Positions 7,262 to 15,800 of a stretch of 41,784 nucleotides of DNA are shown here, piece by piece. Source of the DNA: Clostridia bacterium. GTDB lineage: Bacteria; Bacillota; Clostridia; UMGS1883. A program made the position numbers and the translations under genes. Each line of letters begins with the position of its first letter. Positions within the stretch are counted from its first letter, which is position 1. The notes beneath the pieces were generated by a model. That model was not told the origin of the DNA. It was given only the letters and a program-made list of their open reading frames with translations, and searched no databases. The stretch covers positions 1-41,784 of the forward strand of contig JAFQQD010000054.1 in NCBI GenBank assembly GCA_017411435.1. The letters run 5' to 3'.

Positions 7262-9901
7262 TTATGCTGTGCCGAGATTGCGGACGAATGCCGCATTCTG
7301 CGTCCACTGAATTTCGGCAAGTATTCTTGAAAGTGTCTTGCCGTCGATTGTGAGCGGAATTGTGACATTGAATGCTTTGCCTCCTGCCAACGCAGGATCA
7401 GGTAAAACGCTGCCAATAGTCGCGTCAACATCGAAGTCGGTCGGAATTGCGTCTTCCATGTCCTTCTCGACATCCTTCATGATGTCTTGGAAACCGACAC
7501 CAATGCCTTCGCCCATGTTTTCACCGATGCCTGCGAACACCGTCGAAGGCGAGTGAATACCGAGGAAGCCCTTGATGCCGTCTACGAGACCGCCAACCCA
7601 GCCTGTCACTTTGTCCCAAAGCCAATCTGCTGCGCCCGATATACCGTCCCATAAACCTTGTACGAGGTTTTTGCCAGACTCAATCAGTTTCGGAACTGAG
7701 TCGATAATTGCTGTAACGATGCCCGAAATAATCTGCGGTATCGCTTTAACGATTTCAACGATGATTTCTGGAAGTGCTTCGATGAGCGACACGAACAGTT
7801 CTATGCCTGCCTGAATGAGCTGAGGAATGCAATTCGCAAGCGCGTTCACGATGCCTGTTATGATTTCGGGTATCGCCTGCACGATGGTTGTTATGATTTG
7901 TGGCAATGCCTTGACGAGCGAAATCAAGAGGTCGATGCCTGCCTGAATGATTTTCGGCAGTCCTTCGAGCACCGCTGTTACGATGCCTTCGATGATAGCC
8001 GGGATGGCTGTCACAATGCCATCTATGATTGTAGGGAGTGCTTCCACGAGCGAGGTCAGCAAGGTTATGCCTACTTCGATAATCTGCGGAATTGCCTCCA
8101 TCAAAAATGTAATGATGTTTGTAATGAGTTCTGGCAGCATACCCACGATTGCCGTAAACAGTTCTGTTATGGCTTCCATAATCTGGGGTATTGCCTCAAT
8201 TACGAAATTGCAAATGCCTGTGAACAGTTCAGGGAGTGCTTCAATGAGCATCGGGAATGCTTCGATGAGTCCGTCCTTGATGCCTGTTACGAGCTGCAAA
8301 AGCGCATCGAGAAGTACGGGCAAATTCTCAATGAGTGTCTGCGCCACCTGTATTACGAGCTGCACGATTTGTGTCAGCAGCGTCGGTGCGTAATTTGCAA
8401 GTCCAGTAACAAGTGTTACGATCATCTGCAATGCTGCTTCTATGAGCATTGGCAAGTTCGCAATAATGCCGTCCACGAGGGTTTGCACCAGTTGTAGTGC
8501 GCCCTGCGTTATTTGCGGCAATGCTGCTATGAGCGCCTGCAGCAATGTGAAAATAACGGTGCTTGCCGTGTCTATCAACATTGGCAAGTTGTCAACGATT
8601 GTCTTTGCAAATGCTGAAACGATTTCCACCGCGATGTTCAGAATTTCGGGTATGTACTGCATGATCATATTGAGGACTTTCGGAAGGATTTCTCCAACCA
8701 CATCCGCAATCTTGCTCATGTCTCCCTCTGCTGCGAGTACGCCGTTTGTAAATTCACCAAGCAACGATACGCCTTCTCCTGCGACCTGTGTCAACATCGG
8801 AAGGAGAATTGTGCCAAGTGCATTTTTCGCTGCTTCGGAACCGACCTTCAGGTATTGCATCTGGTCGTCAAATGCGCCGTATGCGTTCAGCGATTCTTCG
8901 CCTAAAACATACCCTGCTTCGTGTGCCTGTTCTCCGAGTTCCTGCATGCGTTCTGCGCCTGCTTCAATGAGCGGATTCAGGTCTCTCGCACTCTTGCCGA
9001 GCAGCGTCATTGCAAGTGCGTCGCGCTCCGTCTCGTTCTCCATCTTGCCCAGCGAATCAATGAGTTCCCAGTAAACCGTTTCGCCGTCGCGCATGTTGCC
9101 ATTCGCGTCGTAGATGGAAACGCCGAGTTTGTCGTATGCCTCCACGAATGTTTTGCTGCCGTCCGATGCACTCTTCATCGACTTTATGTTTTTCGTCATA
9201 GAGCCTGTGAGCGTCTCGACCGAAACATCCACGAGTTCGGCTGCATACTTGTATTCCTGAAGTTTGTCTGTGGCGATACCTGTTACGGTTGATGTCGTAA
9301 GCACATCGTCCGCGTATGCTGCGCCTGCTTTGCTCATGTCCACGAGCGCCTTGCCTGCTGCCACCGCAGCGGCGCTGACTGCTGCGAAGGCTGCCGCCAT
9401 TGCTGCGCCTGCAGCCTTGCAAACATTACCGAGACCTTCGAAGGATTTCTTTGCTTCTTCGCTTTCGTCCTCTGCTTCGTCGATGTCGTCTGCCATCTCT
9501 TCTGCAGCATCGCCTGCGTCGTCCATGCCGTCTTCGCTCTTTTCAAGTGCCTTCTCGTTTTCTGCGAGTTCCTTGTTCAGGTCGTTGAGCGCGGCTTCCG
9601 CATTGTTGAGCTGTATCTGCCAGTTCTGTGTGCGTTTATCGTTTTCGCCAAAGGAGGTTGCGGCATTATCTAAGGCTGCGCGCAAGGTTTTAACCTTATC
9701 TGCCTGCGCCTGCACCTGTTTGCTTAACACTTCGTGTCTTGCTGCAAGTGCTTCTGCCGACTGGTCGTTCTTGTCAAACTCCGATTTGACGAGTGTCATC
9801 TCGGAACCAAGAACCTTGAACTGCTGGTTGATTTCGGCAAGCGAAGCCTTGAATGCCTTCTCTCCCTCCAGTCCGATTTTCAAACCGAAGTTATCTGCCA
9901 T
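7262..9901 (-). CDS. Tape measure protein
   Basis: 879 aa, the longest gene. A coiled coil spans about 20-145 (LAEINQQFKVLGSEMTLVK...). An Ala-rich membrane-like segment lies at about 160-190. A long run of hydrophobic helical repeats spans about 400-750 and a Gly-rich C-terminal domain follows, containing FLGIHSPSTVF, a motif common at the C-terminus of siphophage tape measures. The length sets tail length; at roughly 1.5 angstrom per residue it predicts a tail near 130 nm. Residues 620-751 are three 44-aa tandem repeats. GGAGGTGGAGGC precedes the ATG. It follows the frameshifted chaperone gene as usual. Confidence 0.96.
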   Translation of the reverse strand: MADNFGLKIGLEGEKAFKASLAEINQQFKVLGSEMTLVKSEFDKNDQSAEALAARHEVLSKQVQAQADKVKTLRAALDNAATSFGENDKRTQNWQIQLNNAEAALNDLNKELAENEKALEKSEDGMDDAGDAAEEMADDIDEAEDESEEAKKSFEGLGNVCKAAGAAMAAAFAAVSAAAVAAGKALVDMSKAGAAYADDVLTTSTVTGIATDKLQEYKYAAELVDVSVETLTGSMTKNIKSMKSASDGSKTFVEAYDKLGVSIYDANGNMRDGETVYWELIDSLGKMENETERDALAMTLLGKSARDLNPLIEAGAERMQELGEQAHEAGYVLGEESLNAYGAFDDQMQYLKVGSEAAKNALGTILLPMLTQVAGEGVSLLGEFTNGVLAAEGDMSKIADVVGEILPKVLNMIMQYIPEILNIAVEIVSAFAKTIVDNLPMLIDTASTVIFTLLQALIAALPQITQGALQLVQTLVDGIIANLPMLIEAALQMIVTLVTGLANYAPTLLTQIVQLVIQVAQTLIENLPVLLDALLQLVTGIKDGLIEAFPMLIEALPELFTGICNFVIEAIPQIMEAITELFTAIVGMLPELITNIITFLMEAIPQIIEVGITLLTSLVEALPTIIDGIVTAIPAIIEGIVTAVLEGLPKIIQAGIDLLISLVKALPQIITTIVQAIPEIITGIVNALANCIPQLIQAGIELFVSLIEALPEIIVEIVKAIPQIISGIVTAIIDSVPKLIESGKNLVQGLWDGISGAADWLWDKVTGWVGGLVDGIKGFLGIHSPSTVFAGIGENMGEGIGVGFQDIMKDVEKDMEDAIPTDFDVDATIGSVLPDPALAGGKAFNVTIPLTIDGKTLSRILAEIQWTQNAAFVRNLGTA
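7649..8044 (-). repeat. Three tandem 44-residue repeats inside the tape measure gene
   Basis: Three in-frame 132-base units encode the pattern ALPxIIxxIVxAIPxIIxG followed by IVxAxxxxxPxLIxAG and a closing LLxSLV-type stretch. The three units align without gaps at 44 residues. More degenerate copies continue towards the N-terminus. Such repeats can change copy number by recombination and would change tail length in steps of about 6-7 nm. Confidence 0.75.
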
Positions 9902-9920
9902 GCCTCCACCTCCTGCTGCT

Positions 9921-10124
9921 TTAGATTCCTGCCGGTATGATTTCGTCTATGTAGTACTCTCTCTTGGGTTTTGCCATGCCTTCGTACTGCTTATGGCATT
10001 CCCATAAATCGAGCAATAGACCGAATGGTGTCAGCCATACCTCCTCCTGCGTCAGGTGAAGGTGTGCTAAACCGTAATAAAGAAGTCGGGTAAAGACTTC
10101 CTCGTCACTTACCCGACCACGGTG
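9921..10124 (-). CDS. Tail assembly chaperone C-terminal extension (reached by -1 frameshift)
   Basis: 67 residues in the -1 frame after the slippery site, ending in TAA at 9923-9921. It starts HRGRVSDEEVFTRLLYYGLA and ends IDEIIPAGI. It has no initiation codon or ribosome site of its own near the upstream stop, and it is open from the slippery heptamer to its stop with the codon count exact (68 including stop). Fused to the first 123 residues of the upstream gene it gives a protein of about 190 aa, the equivalent of lambda gpGT. The T-like part is thought to bind tail tube subunits and the tape measure. It ends 20 bases before the tape measure start. Confidence 0.85.
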   Translation of the reverse strand, partial: HRGRVSDEEVFTRLLYYGLAHLHLTQEEVWLTPFGLLLDLWECHKQYEGMAKPKREYYIDEIIPAGI

Positions 10125-10130
10125 TTTTTT
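10085..10130 (-). promoter_or_regulatory. -1 programmed frameshift signal
   Basis: On the minus strand the heptamer A-AAA-AAC (10130-10124) is in the correct phase of the chaperone frame (X XXY YYZ). After a 6-base spacer comes a perfect 9-bp stem: GTCGGGTAA at 10117-10109 pairs with TTACCCGAC at 10093-10085 across a 15-base loop. The 0-frame stop codon lies inside the stem. Heptamer, spacer and stem together are the classical -1 recoding layout. Confidence 0.88.
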
Positions 10131-10492
10131 CCTTCGGTCTCACTTTCTACATGACGCTGCGTGCCTTTGAAAAGGGCTTCGCTGATTGCCGCCTTAAATC
10201 CTGCAAGGTCATGAGGCGTAGTGAGCAGTTCGACTGCTACCTCCGTCAGCACTTCCTTCGGCGCGTCTTTGTGCTTCAGGTTGTGAATCAAAATGCTCTG
10301 GTTCGCCAGAAGCGTGATGAGCCAAACGATTTCGGCGAGTGCCATCTCGAAGTTCTCCGACTTCATGAGCTTGTCGCCGAGTTTCTCAAGACCGCCGTAT
10401 CTTGCGGCAATCTCCTTGGTTGCTTTTGTGGTGAGAATCAGTTCGTGCTGTTCCTCACCGATAGTGATTACTGCGCTGCGTTCTGTGTTCAC
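10109..10492 (-). CDS. Tail assembly chaperone (G-like)
   Basis: 127 aa in the normal frame. It starts with GTG at 10492 preceded by AGGAG. It is mostly helical and acidic (TKATKEIAARYGGLEKLGDK, ALAEIVWLITLLANQS), as in the tail chaperones found between the major tail protein and the tape measure of siphophages. The last residues EGKNTVVG cover the slippery site, so some ribosomes continue in the -1 frame to give the longer form. Both forms act transiently in tail assembly and are not in the virion in the lambda paradigm. Identity rests on length, position and the recoding signal rather than on a motif. Confidence 0.88.
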   Translation of the reverse strand: MNTERSAVITIGEEQHELILTTKATKEIAARYGGLEKLGDKLMKSENFEMALAEIVWLITLLANQSILIHNLKHKDAPKEVLTEVAVELLTTPHDLAGFKAAISEALFKGTQRHVESETEGKNTVVG

Positions 10493-10504
10493 TTGTCATT
10501 CTCC

Positions 10505-11086
10505 TTATGCAATTACAGGCTCGTAAACCTGCTTAAACCAGTTTGCGATTACATCTGCGCCGAGTGTTGCGTCGCCCTCTGTTGCTTCTGCCTTCCAGGG
10601 ATGACGCTTGTTTGCATCCACCTTGTTTCTGCAAAGCACGGTGCCTTCGATGGTAGGTGTGGAGAAGGTGATGCTGTCGCCCTTCGTTGCGAGGTTCGTC
10701 GCAGGAATGCCGAACTTCACGCGATAGAGCCAGTAATACTTGTACTTGCCATTCGACTTCTTTGCGCGGAAGCCTACCGCAACGGGTGCGCCTCCGTCTT
10801 CGCTGCCAGAAATCACAACGCCGTTATCGTCAATAACCGCGCCTGTGAGGTCGGATGCGACTGCGCCACCGATGTCGTCTACGCCGAGGGAAAGTGTTCC
10901 ACTCTTGAACTCCTTAACAACCTCTGCCACGCCGTCGTCGGCATAGAGAGTTGCCTCTGCGAGTTCGACCGACAAGTCTGCCGTCATTGCTTTTGCAAGC
11001 TGCTTCGGCTCTTCGTAGGACTCTTCGCCGTTTTCGCCTTCCTTGATTTTTGCATAGAAGAGTTTGTCCAGACCAATAGTAGCCAT
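10505..11086 (-). CDS. Major tail tube protein (phi13 family)
   Basis: 193 aa. It begins MATIGLDKLFYAKIKEGENG and has the features of phi13-type major tail proteins: an early LAKAMTADLSVELAEATLYADD stretch, a central acidic loop, and a strand-rich half (YKYYWLYRVKFGIPATNLAT). It polymerises as hexamer rings into the tail tube. GGAGG lies a few bases before the ATG, right after the preceding gene's stop. It is expected to be one of the most abundant late products. Confidence 0.92.
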   Translation of the reverse strand: MATIGLDKLFYAKIKEGENGEESYEEPKQLAKAMTADLSVELAEATLYADDGVAEVVKEFKSGTLSLGVDDIGGAVASDLTGAVIDDNGVVISGSEDGGAPVAVGFRAKKSNGKYKYYWLYRVKFGIPATNLATKGDSITFSTPTIEGTVLCRNKVDANKRHPWKAEATEGDATLGADVIANWFKQVYEPVIA

Positions 11087-11431
11087 TTAGTTATCCTCCA
11101 TTTCGTAATGTTTTTCTGCGTCCACATTGTAGTGGAAGTACCCTGTCTCGCTTTCGTAGCCAAGGTACTGTCGTGCCGTTATCGTAAAATCATTTGCCAG
11201 CAGCGCTCGCACGACCTTCTTCTTTATTCCGAGGTAATTGCCCTGTGAATAAATCGAAATTCGCGCTGCCTGTATGTCAACTCCGGGTGCATTGTCTGCA
11301 TGCAAGTCGAATGTGTCTGAAAGCGGAACTACCACGAGGTATTGTGCCGGTGCTTCGTCTTTGAATATTCCTGTTTCGACCGGTACCCCAGTCGCTGCGA
11401 GTGCCTGCTGCAATTCTTCAAGTATGTTCAT
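11087..11431 (-). CDS. Tail terminator/minor tail protein
   Basis: 114 aa, alpha/beta (EELQQALAATGVPVETGIF...AQYLVVVPLSDTFDLHAD...DIQAARISIYSQGN). This size and pattern, located between a gp10-like protein and the major tail protein, match tail terminator (gpU/gp17-like) proteins that cap the tube end facing the head. Its ATG overlaps the stop of the upstream gene by four bases. The role is inferred mainly from gene order. Confidence 0.75.
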   Translation of the reverse strand: MNILEELQQALAATGVPVETGIFKDEAPAQYLVVVPLSDTFDLHADNAPGVDIQAARISIYSQGNYLGIKKKVVRALLANDFTITARQYLGYESETGYFHYNVDAEKHYEMEDN

Positions 11432-11859
11432 AACTTTCCTACCTCTTCTTCGAGTTTTTGTATCATCGCGTCAACGCACGCTTTTTTGGTTGACCGCTTC
11501 GCCGGTTCGAGAAAGGGCTTTGCAGGCTGACCGTGTTTGCCATACTCAATGACATTCGCAATCATCGCGTTGCTTTTGCCGTCTTTTCTCGGCTCTTTGA
11601 AGCCAAGCTTTATGTTGTAATTTCCGCTGCGATCCACCTTTACAGGCGAGAGTCCAAGCGAGCTTTCCAGCTCGCCTGTCGACCTTGATTTGTGCTTTGT
11701 ACCTCTGCCGATCTGCTGCTGCAGATTCGACTTTGCTGCACGGAGAACAACCTGTCCCCCTGCTTCCAGTACGCGCTCGGAAATTTCGTCCGTTTTTTCG
11801 CCGAGTTTCGACAGTTTTTTCAGCAAATCCTCTGGCATTTTTACGGTAACTTTAGCCAA
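11428..11859 (-). CDS. HK97 gp10-family tail completion protein
   Basis: 143 aa with a TTG start at 11859 that overlaps the end of the upstream gene. The sequence (KMPEDLLKKLSKLGEKTDEISERVLEAGG..., RSTGELESSLGLSPV..., YGKHGQPAKPFLEPA) matches the gp10-like family, whose hallmark is the conserved PAKPFLxPA segment before a C-terminal helix. These proteins join the head connector to the tail. The alternative start means translation may be coupled to the gene before it. Confidence 0.88.
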   Translation of the reverse strand: MAKVTVKMPEDLLKKLSKLGEKTDEISERVLEAGGQVVLRAAKSNLQQQIGRGTKHKSRSTGELESSLGLSPVKVDRSGNYNIKLGFKEPRKDGKSNAMIANVIEYGKHGQPAKPFLEPAKRSTKKACVDAMIQKLEEEVGKL

Positions 11860-12187
11860 GTGTACTCACCACTTTCTTTGCAAGCACCTCGGTATAAAGT
11901 CCTCTGCCCTTCACATCCTCGACCGACTTGATTTCGAAGCGCTCTCCTCCGTATATGAGAACATGCTCCGTCGATACGGTAATGCCCTTCAATGTGCGGA
12001 ATCTGAACAAATCCGTCGCCTCAGAAAAGGCTGCAAGGTTTGCCCATCGAACACTCCCATGCCTGCCTTCTCGGTAGGCACGGAAGCGTGCGACTGTCTC
12101 TTCGCTGTCTGCCACGAAACCATCTGCATCCTTGACTTTCTTCACCGCAAGCAGGGCTGCGAAACCGTTCATTTTGCCGTAGCTCAT
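11852..12187 (-). CDS. Head closure (stopper) protein
   Basis: 111 aa, beta-rich (NGFAALLAVKKVKDADGF..., TVARFRAYREGRHG..., FRFRTLKGITVSTEHVLIYGGERFEI). The final IYGGERFEIKSVEDV segment followed by the last strand is typical of SPP1 gp16-like stopper proteins, which plug the portal until the tail docks. The ATG overlaps the GTGTAG stop region of the upstream gene. Gene order (connector, stopper, gp10, terminator) supports the assignment. Confidence 0.85.
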   Translation of the reverse strand: MSYGKMNGFAALLAVKKVKDADGFVADSEETVARFRAYREGRHGSVRWANLAAFSEATDLFRFRTLKGITVSTEHVLIYGGERFEIKSVEDVKGRGLYTEVLAKKVVSTLG

Positions 12188-12188
12188 A

Positions 12189-12503
12189 CTACACCTTCCA
12201 TTCTCGGTTTAACCGAAGTAACCGATTGACTGTATCCCAGACGGCTGCTCCTGCCTGAACATTGTCAGCGAAGAAACCGCCTGTCGATCCGTCTCTGGAT
12301 TCGTAGAAATGGCTTGCCAGCATAATTACCGCCTGTTCGGTTGTGGGTGCCATCGGGTTATTTTCGTAGTACCCTGTCTCGATATGCTGATAGTCCTCTG
12401 CGTAGGAAATGGCGGCTGCGATGTAGGTCAAAAGCAGCGCGTCATCCACGCTATGATCGAGTATGAGGTTGTCCTTGACTTTGCACAGAATGTTCTCCGT
12501 CAT
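12189..12503 (-). CDS. Head-tail connector (gp6-like adaptor)
   Basis: 104 aa, all-helical: DDALLLTYIAAAISYAEDYQ, then PTTEQAVIMLASHFYESRDG and VWDTVNRLLRLNREWKV. This is the pattern of the phage gp6-like connector family, a ring below the portal. GGGAGG precedes the ATG and the gene follows the capsid gene by 22 bases. Confidence 0.9.
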   Translation of the reverse strand: MTENILCKVKDNLILDHSVDDALLLTYIAAAISYAEDYQHIETGYYENNPMAPTTEQAVIMLASHFYESRDGSTGGFFADNVQAGAAVWDTVNRLLRLNREWKV

Positions 12504-12525
12504 CGCTGCCGCCTCCCTTTATGCA

Positions 12526-13725
12526 TTACGCGCTCTTCTGCGCGAGTACCTTGATTGCCTCAGGAAGTACGAGCTTACCGTCAACGCGCTCGCTACCGAG
12601 GTAGCCGATCTGACCGTTGGGTGGGTAGAGTTCCTGAAGTTTCTTGAAGGAGCGTCCCTGTCTGTCCGCGATCCAGTAGTAGCCGAAGTCACCGAATGCG
12701 ATGGTCTTCGCGCCTGCTGCTGCAGTAGGCATGAATGCGGAAGTCTTGATGGGACGACCGAGAAGAGTGTCGGGTGTGCCTGCGGTAAGCGAAGGCTGCC
12801 AGAGGTACTGACCGCTGTTGTCCTTGAGCTTACGGATGAGCTTCACGGTAGCGTCGTTGAGTACCCACACTGCGTTCTTGCGGTAAGGTGCTGCAAGGCT
12901 GTAGAAGAGATCGATAACCTCATCTGCAGTAATCGCAGTTGCGCTTGCTGCGGTAACGCCTGTCTGCGCACCGCCTGTTGCTGCGAGAATGCCGAGAGGC
13001 TTGCCTTTGCCGTCGCCGGTGAAGAATGCCTCTTCCTCCTTGTTACCGATGCGTCTTGCAAACTCCTTGGTGATGTACGCTTCGAGGTCGAATGCGCTGT
13101 CTGCAATAAGCTCTTCGGAAACCTTAATCATGGTGCCGAGCTTGTATGCACCAAGGGTAACCTGACTGAATGCGTCGTCGCTCTCAACGAATGCGCCCTC
13201 TTCGTCAATCCACGAAGCGGTACCCTTCGCTGCCACTACGGGAATCTTACGGTCTCCGCTGGTAGTCTGAATGGTGTTCGCGAGCTGACGGAAGATGTTC
13301 TCTTCCGTGAGCGCCTCAACGAGGGTACGCTCATACTCGTCGGGAACAAGGAAGCCACCTTCCGAGTCGGTGCCGATCTGGAGTGCGTCGAGGATGGTGT
13401 GGCTTACGCTCTTCTGGCGCATGGTGTTCCAGAAATTCTGCTTGTATTCGTCGGAAGCTCTGCCAGTCTTCTCTGCCTTGCCGCCTGCCATAGGCTTATC
13501 GGTGAGAGGCTTATTCACAGGCTGATTAAGCTCTGCGTCGAGTGCTTCCTGTCTTTCGAGACGAGCGATTTCACGACCGAGGTCGCTGATCTGCTGCTCC
13601 ATCTTTTCGTAGGTTGCGTCGTCTTCTGCGGAGAGAGTGCCGTTCTCACCTCTGTGAGAATCGAGGAATGCCTTTGCGCCCTCCCATGCTTTTGCGCGCT
13701 TTTCGCGCAGTTCGAGAATAGTCAT
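12526..13725 (-). CDS. Major capsid protein (HK97 fold)
   Basis: 399 aa. Residues about 1-105 are a charged coiled-coil delta domain (LELREKRAKAWEGAKAFLDS..., EKMEQQISDLGREIARLE) that acts as internal scaffold and is expected to be cut off by the protease encoded upstream. The rest has HK97-family hallmarks: TDSEGGFLVPDEYERTLVEA, the E-loop region ASWIDEEGAFVESD, and ILAATGGAQTGV followed by GRPIKTSAFMP. It forms the icosahedral shell. AAGGAGG precedes the ATG. The cut site is probably near residues 100-115 but cannot be fixed from sequence alone. Confidence 0.96.
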   Translation of the reverse strand: MTILELREKRAKAWEGAKAFLDSHRGENGTLSAEDDATYEKMEQQISDLGREIARLERQEALDAELNQPVNKPLTDKPMAGGKAEKTGRASDEYKQNFWNTMRQKSVSHTILDALQIGTDSEGGFLVPDEYERTLVEALTEENIFRQLANTIQTTSGDRKIPVVAAKGTASWIDEEGAFVESDDAFSQVTLGAYKLGTMIKVSEELIADSAFDLEAYITKEFARRIGNKEEEAFFTGDGKGKPLGILAATGGAQTGVTAASATAITADEVIDLFYSLAAPYRKNAVWVLNDATVKLIRKLKDNSGQYLWQPSLTAGTPDTLLGRPIKTSAFMPTAAAGAKTIAFGDFGYYWIADRQGRSFKKLQELYPPNGQIGYLGSERVDGKLVLPEAIKVLAQKSA

Positions 13726-13738
13726 ATCTTTGTCCTCC

Positions 13739-14485
13739 TTAATATTTCATGAGATTTAATCTGTCGTAGAGTTCGTCCACTCTGCGACCTTCTGCCTTCT
13801 TTTCAGCCTTCTGCTGAATCTTGCATTTTGCTGCGATCTTTTCCTTGAGGGAATTGACCACTGCTGCTGTGGAATACAGCGTAGAAACTGTGGGTATCTC
13901 TGTGTTTGTGCTGCGCTCCTCCTGACCGAGAATGCCGTCTGCAAAACCAAGCTCAACTGCCTTGTTTGCGTCCATCCATGTCTCTGCGTCCATGAGGTGA
14001 CTCAACTTCGCACGAGAAAGGCTTGTCTTGATTTCGTATGCGTTAATAATGGAATCCTTCACGCTGTCGAGCATCTCGATTGCCTTCTGCATTTCCTCGC
14101 TGTTGCCAAATGCCGCTGTCATCGGATTGTGAATCATCATCATCGATACGGGCGACATGAGCACTTTCGTGCCTGCCATTGCGATGACGGATGCTGCTGA
14201 TGCCGCGATGCCGTCAATCTTCACGGTAACATCGTGCGGATAATCCACGAGCATGTTGTAAATCTGCGCTGCTGCAACGCAGTCGCCTCCGGGTGAATTG
14301 ATCCAAACTGTAATGTTGCCGTTGCCACTCATCAGCTCTTCCTTAAAAAGCTGGGGAGTAACATCGTCGTCAAACCAGCTTTCCTCGGCGATGGTGCCGT
14401 TGAGATGCAGTGTTCTCTCCACCGGTTTCTCCGTCGGTGTCCCCTCCGTCGGCGCCTGATTCGTCCACTTCCAAAACTTCTTCAT
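13739..14485 (-). CDS. ClpP-type prohead protease
   Basis: 248 aa from the ATG at 14485, chosen for its AAAGGAGG. A longer in-frame start would push further into the portal gene. The ClpP fold spans about 25-200: oxyanion strand NSPGGD (63-68), nucleophile Ser96 in GIAASAAS, and His119 in MMMIHNP. It trims the capsid scaffold during head maturation. It overlaps the end of the portal gene by 116 bases, which is unusually long and in another frame. The C-terminal 50 residues are Lys/Glu-rich and may be a scaffold-like tail. Confidence 0.93.
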   Translation of the reverse strand: MKKFWKWTNQAPTEGTPTEKPVERTLHLNGTIAEESWFDDDVTPQLFKEELMSGNGNITVWINSPGGDCVAAAQIYNMLVDYPHDVTVKIDGIAASAASVIAMAGTKVLMSPVSMMMIHNPMTAAFGNSEEMQKAIEMLDSVKDSIINAYEIKTSLSRAKLSHLMDAETWMDANKAVELGFADGILGQEERSTNTEIPTVSTLYSTAAVVNSLKEKIAAKCKIQQKAEKKAEGRRVDELYDRLNLMKY

Positions 14486-15746
14486 CGGGTGTGTCCTCCT
14501 TTCCGTCATCGGTCTTTGTATTTGCAAAAGCTCCTGCGTTTGCCATCGGGAGCATGTTGCCGTTTATGAGGTACAAGTCGCCGCCCTCTTCTTCGGGAAT
14601 TCGGTCGAGGTCTTCCAGTTCGCGGATGTCGTTTGCGCTCATCCAACCGTTCTGTCTGCCTATCGCGTATCCGTTCATGCGGCTCTGGTAGTCTCCGCGA
14701 AGGAGACCTTCCAGATTGAACTTTGCGAAGTATTCCATCTTGTCGTCCTCCGAAAAAAGGCTGCGCCTGATGGACTGTTCCCAGCGCACCACCCACGGGT
14801 CGAGCGTATACTTCACGAATTCCAGCGACTGTTGCTCAATATTTGAAAAGCTCGACTTTTCGAGGTCGCCTACCATGTGTGGAGGTACTCGGAAAATTCG
14901 AGCGATTTCATTTATCTGAAATTTGCGCGTTTCGAGGAATTGCGCCTGTTCTGGGCTTATTCCGATAGGCGTATATTTCATGCCCTCTTCCAGCACCGCG
15001 ATTTTGTTTGCGTTATGGCTGCCTCCAAATGTAGACTGCCAGCTCTCTCGCACTCGCTGCGGATCCTTGATTGTGCCAGGATGTTCGAGTACTCCTCCGG
15101 GTGCTGCGCCGTTTGCGAAGAACTTCGCGCCGTATTCCTCGCAGGCGATTGCCATGCCGATTGCGTTCTTTGCCATCGCTATCGGGCTGTATCCGACGAG
15201 ACCGTCAAAGCCAAGTCCGGGGATGTGCAAAACATCCGTTGGCTTCAGTTTCACCGTTGAGCCTTTCATCGTCGGTGCGTCCTCGGTCTGTCTGGTGTAT
15301 TCGTAGACGAGCTGTCCGTTTGCTTCTCTGTCCACTGTCATTCTGTTTGGCATGAGTGGGTAAAGCGCAACGACTTCCCCTTTTCCGTTACGGATGATTT
15401 GTGCGTAGGCGTTTCCCCAGAGTAGCAAATGTGTCATGAGCGTCTCTCGGAAAACAAACGAACTCATCTCCGGGTTCGGTTCGTTGTGCAGCAGTTTATA
15501 CAGCGGATGGTCGAAAGCCTTTTCCTTGCCTCCGTCCTTCTTCTGCCTGTAAACATGAAGCGGCAGTCCTGCGATTGCCTCCGATAAAATTCGGACGCAA
15601 CTGTATACCGCCGTCATCTGCATTGCCGACCGTTCCGTTACGGATTTGCCAGACGAGCTGCCACCGAAAAAGAAACTGTACGCGCTGCCTGTTGTGCGGT
15701 TCTGAGGCTTGTCCCTTGATCGGAACATGCTTTCAAATAGTCCCAT
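14370..15746 (-). CDS. Portal protein (HK97 family)
   Basis: 458 aa, start at 15746 after GGAGGAAAAGAC. The core (about 40-390) contains AVYSCVRILSEAIAGLPLHV, FRETLMTHLLLWGNAYAQI, LHIPGLGFDGLVGYSPI and the FRVPPHMVGDLEKSS segment, all characteristic of HK97-type portals. It forms the dodecameric ring through which DNA is packed and to which terminase docks. The C-terminal 60 residues are a low-complexity acidic tail (DGKEDTPDEEVLEVDESGAD), encoded where the gene overlaps the protease start. Confidence 0.95.
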   Translation of the reverse strand: MGLFESMFRSRDKPQNRTTGSAYSFFFGGSSSGKSVTERSAMQMTAVYSCVRILSEAIAGLPLHVYRQKKDGGKEKAFDHPLYKLLHNEPNPEMSSFVFRETLMTHLLLWGNAYAQIIRNGKGEVVALYPLMPNRMTVDREANGQLVYEYTRQTEDAPTMKGSTVKLKPTDVLHIPGLGFDGLVGYSPIAMAKNAIGMAIACEEYGAKFFANGAAPGGVLEHPGTIKDPQRVRESWQSTFGGSHNANKIAVLEEGMKYTPIGISPEQAQFLETRKFQINEIARIFRVPPHMVGDLEKSSFSNIEQQSLEFVKYTLDPWVVRWEQSIRRSLFSEDDKMEYFAKFNLEGLLRGDYQSRMNGYAIGRQNGWMSANDIRELEDLDRIPEEEGGDLYLINGNMLPMANAGAFANTKTDDGKEDTPDEEVLEVDESGADGGDTDGETGGENTASQRHHRRGKLV

Positions 15747-15800
15747 GTCTTTTCCTCCGTTTCGCATAGAAAAAGCACCTATCTTCCGACAGATGCTTCA

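Noticed and set aside
12463-13752. Long plus-strand open frame opposite the capsid gene
   Set aside because: Cys/Leu/Val-rich translation typical of an antisense shadow. The minus strand has an unmistakable HK97 capsid protein with a ribosome site.
15769-15799. Terminator between the dead resolvase gene and portal
   Set aside because: The stem is two 4-bp parts with a 4-base bulge. Too weak to call despite the following T-run.
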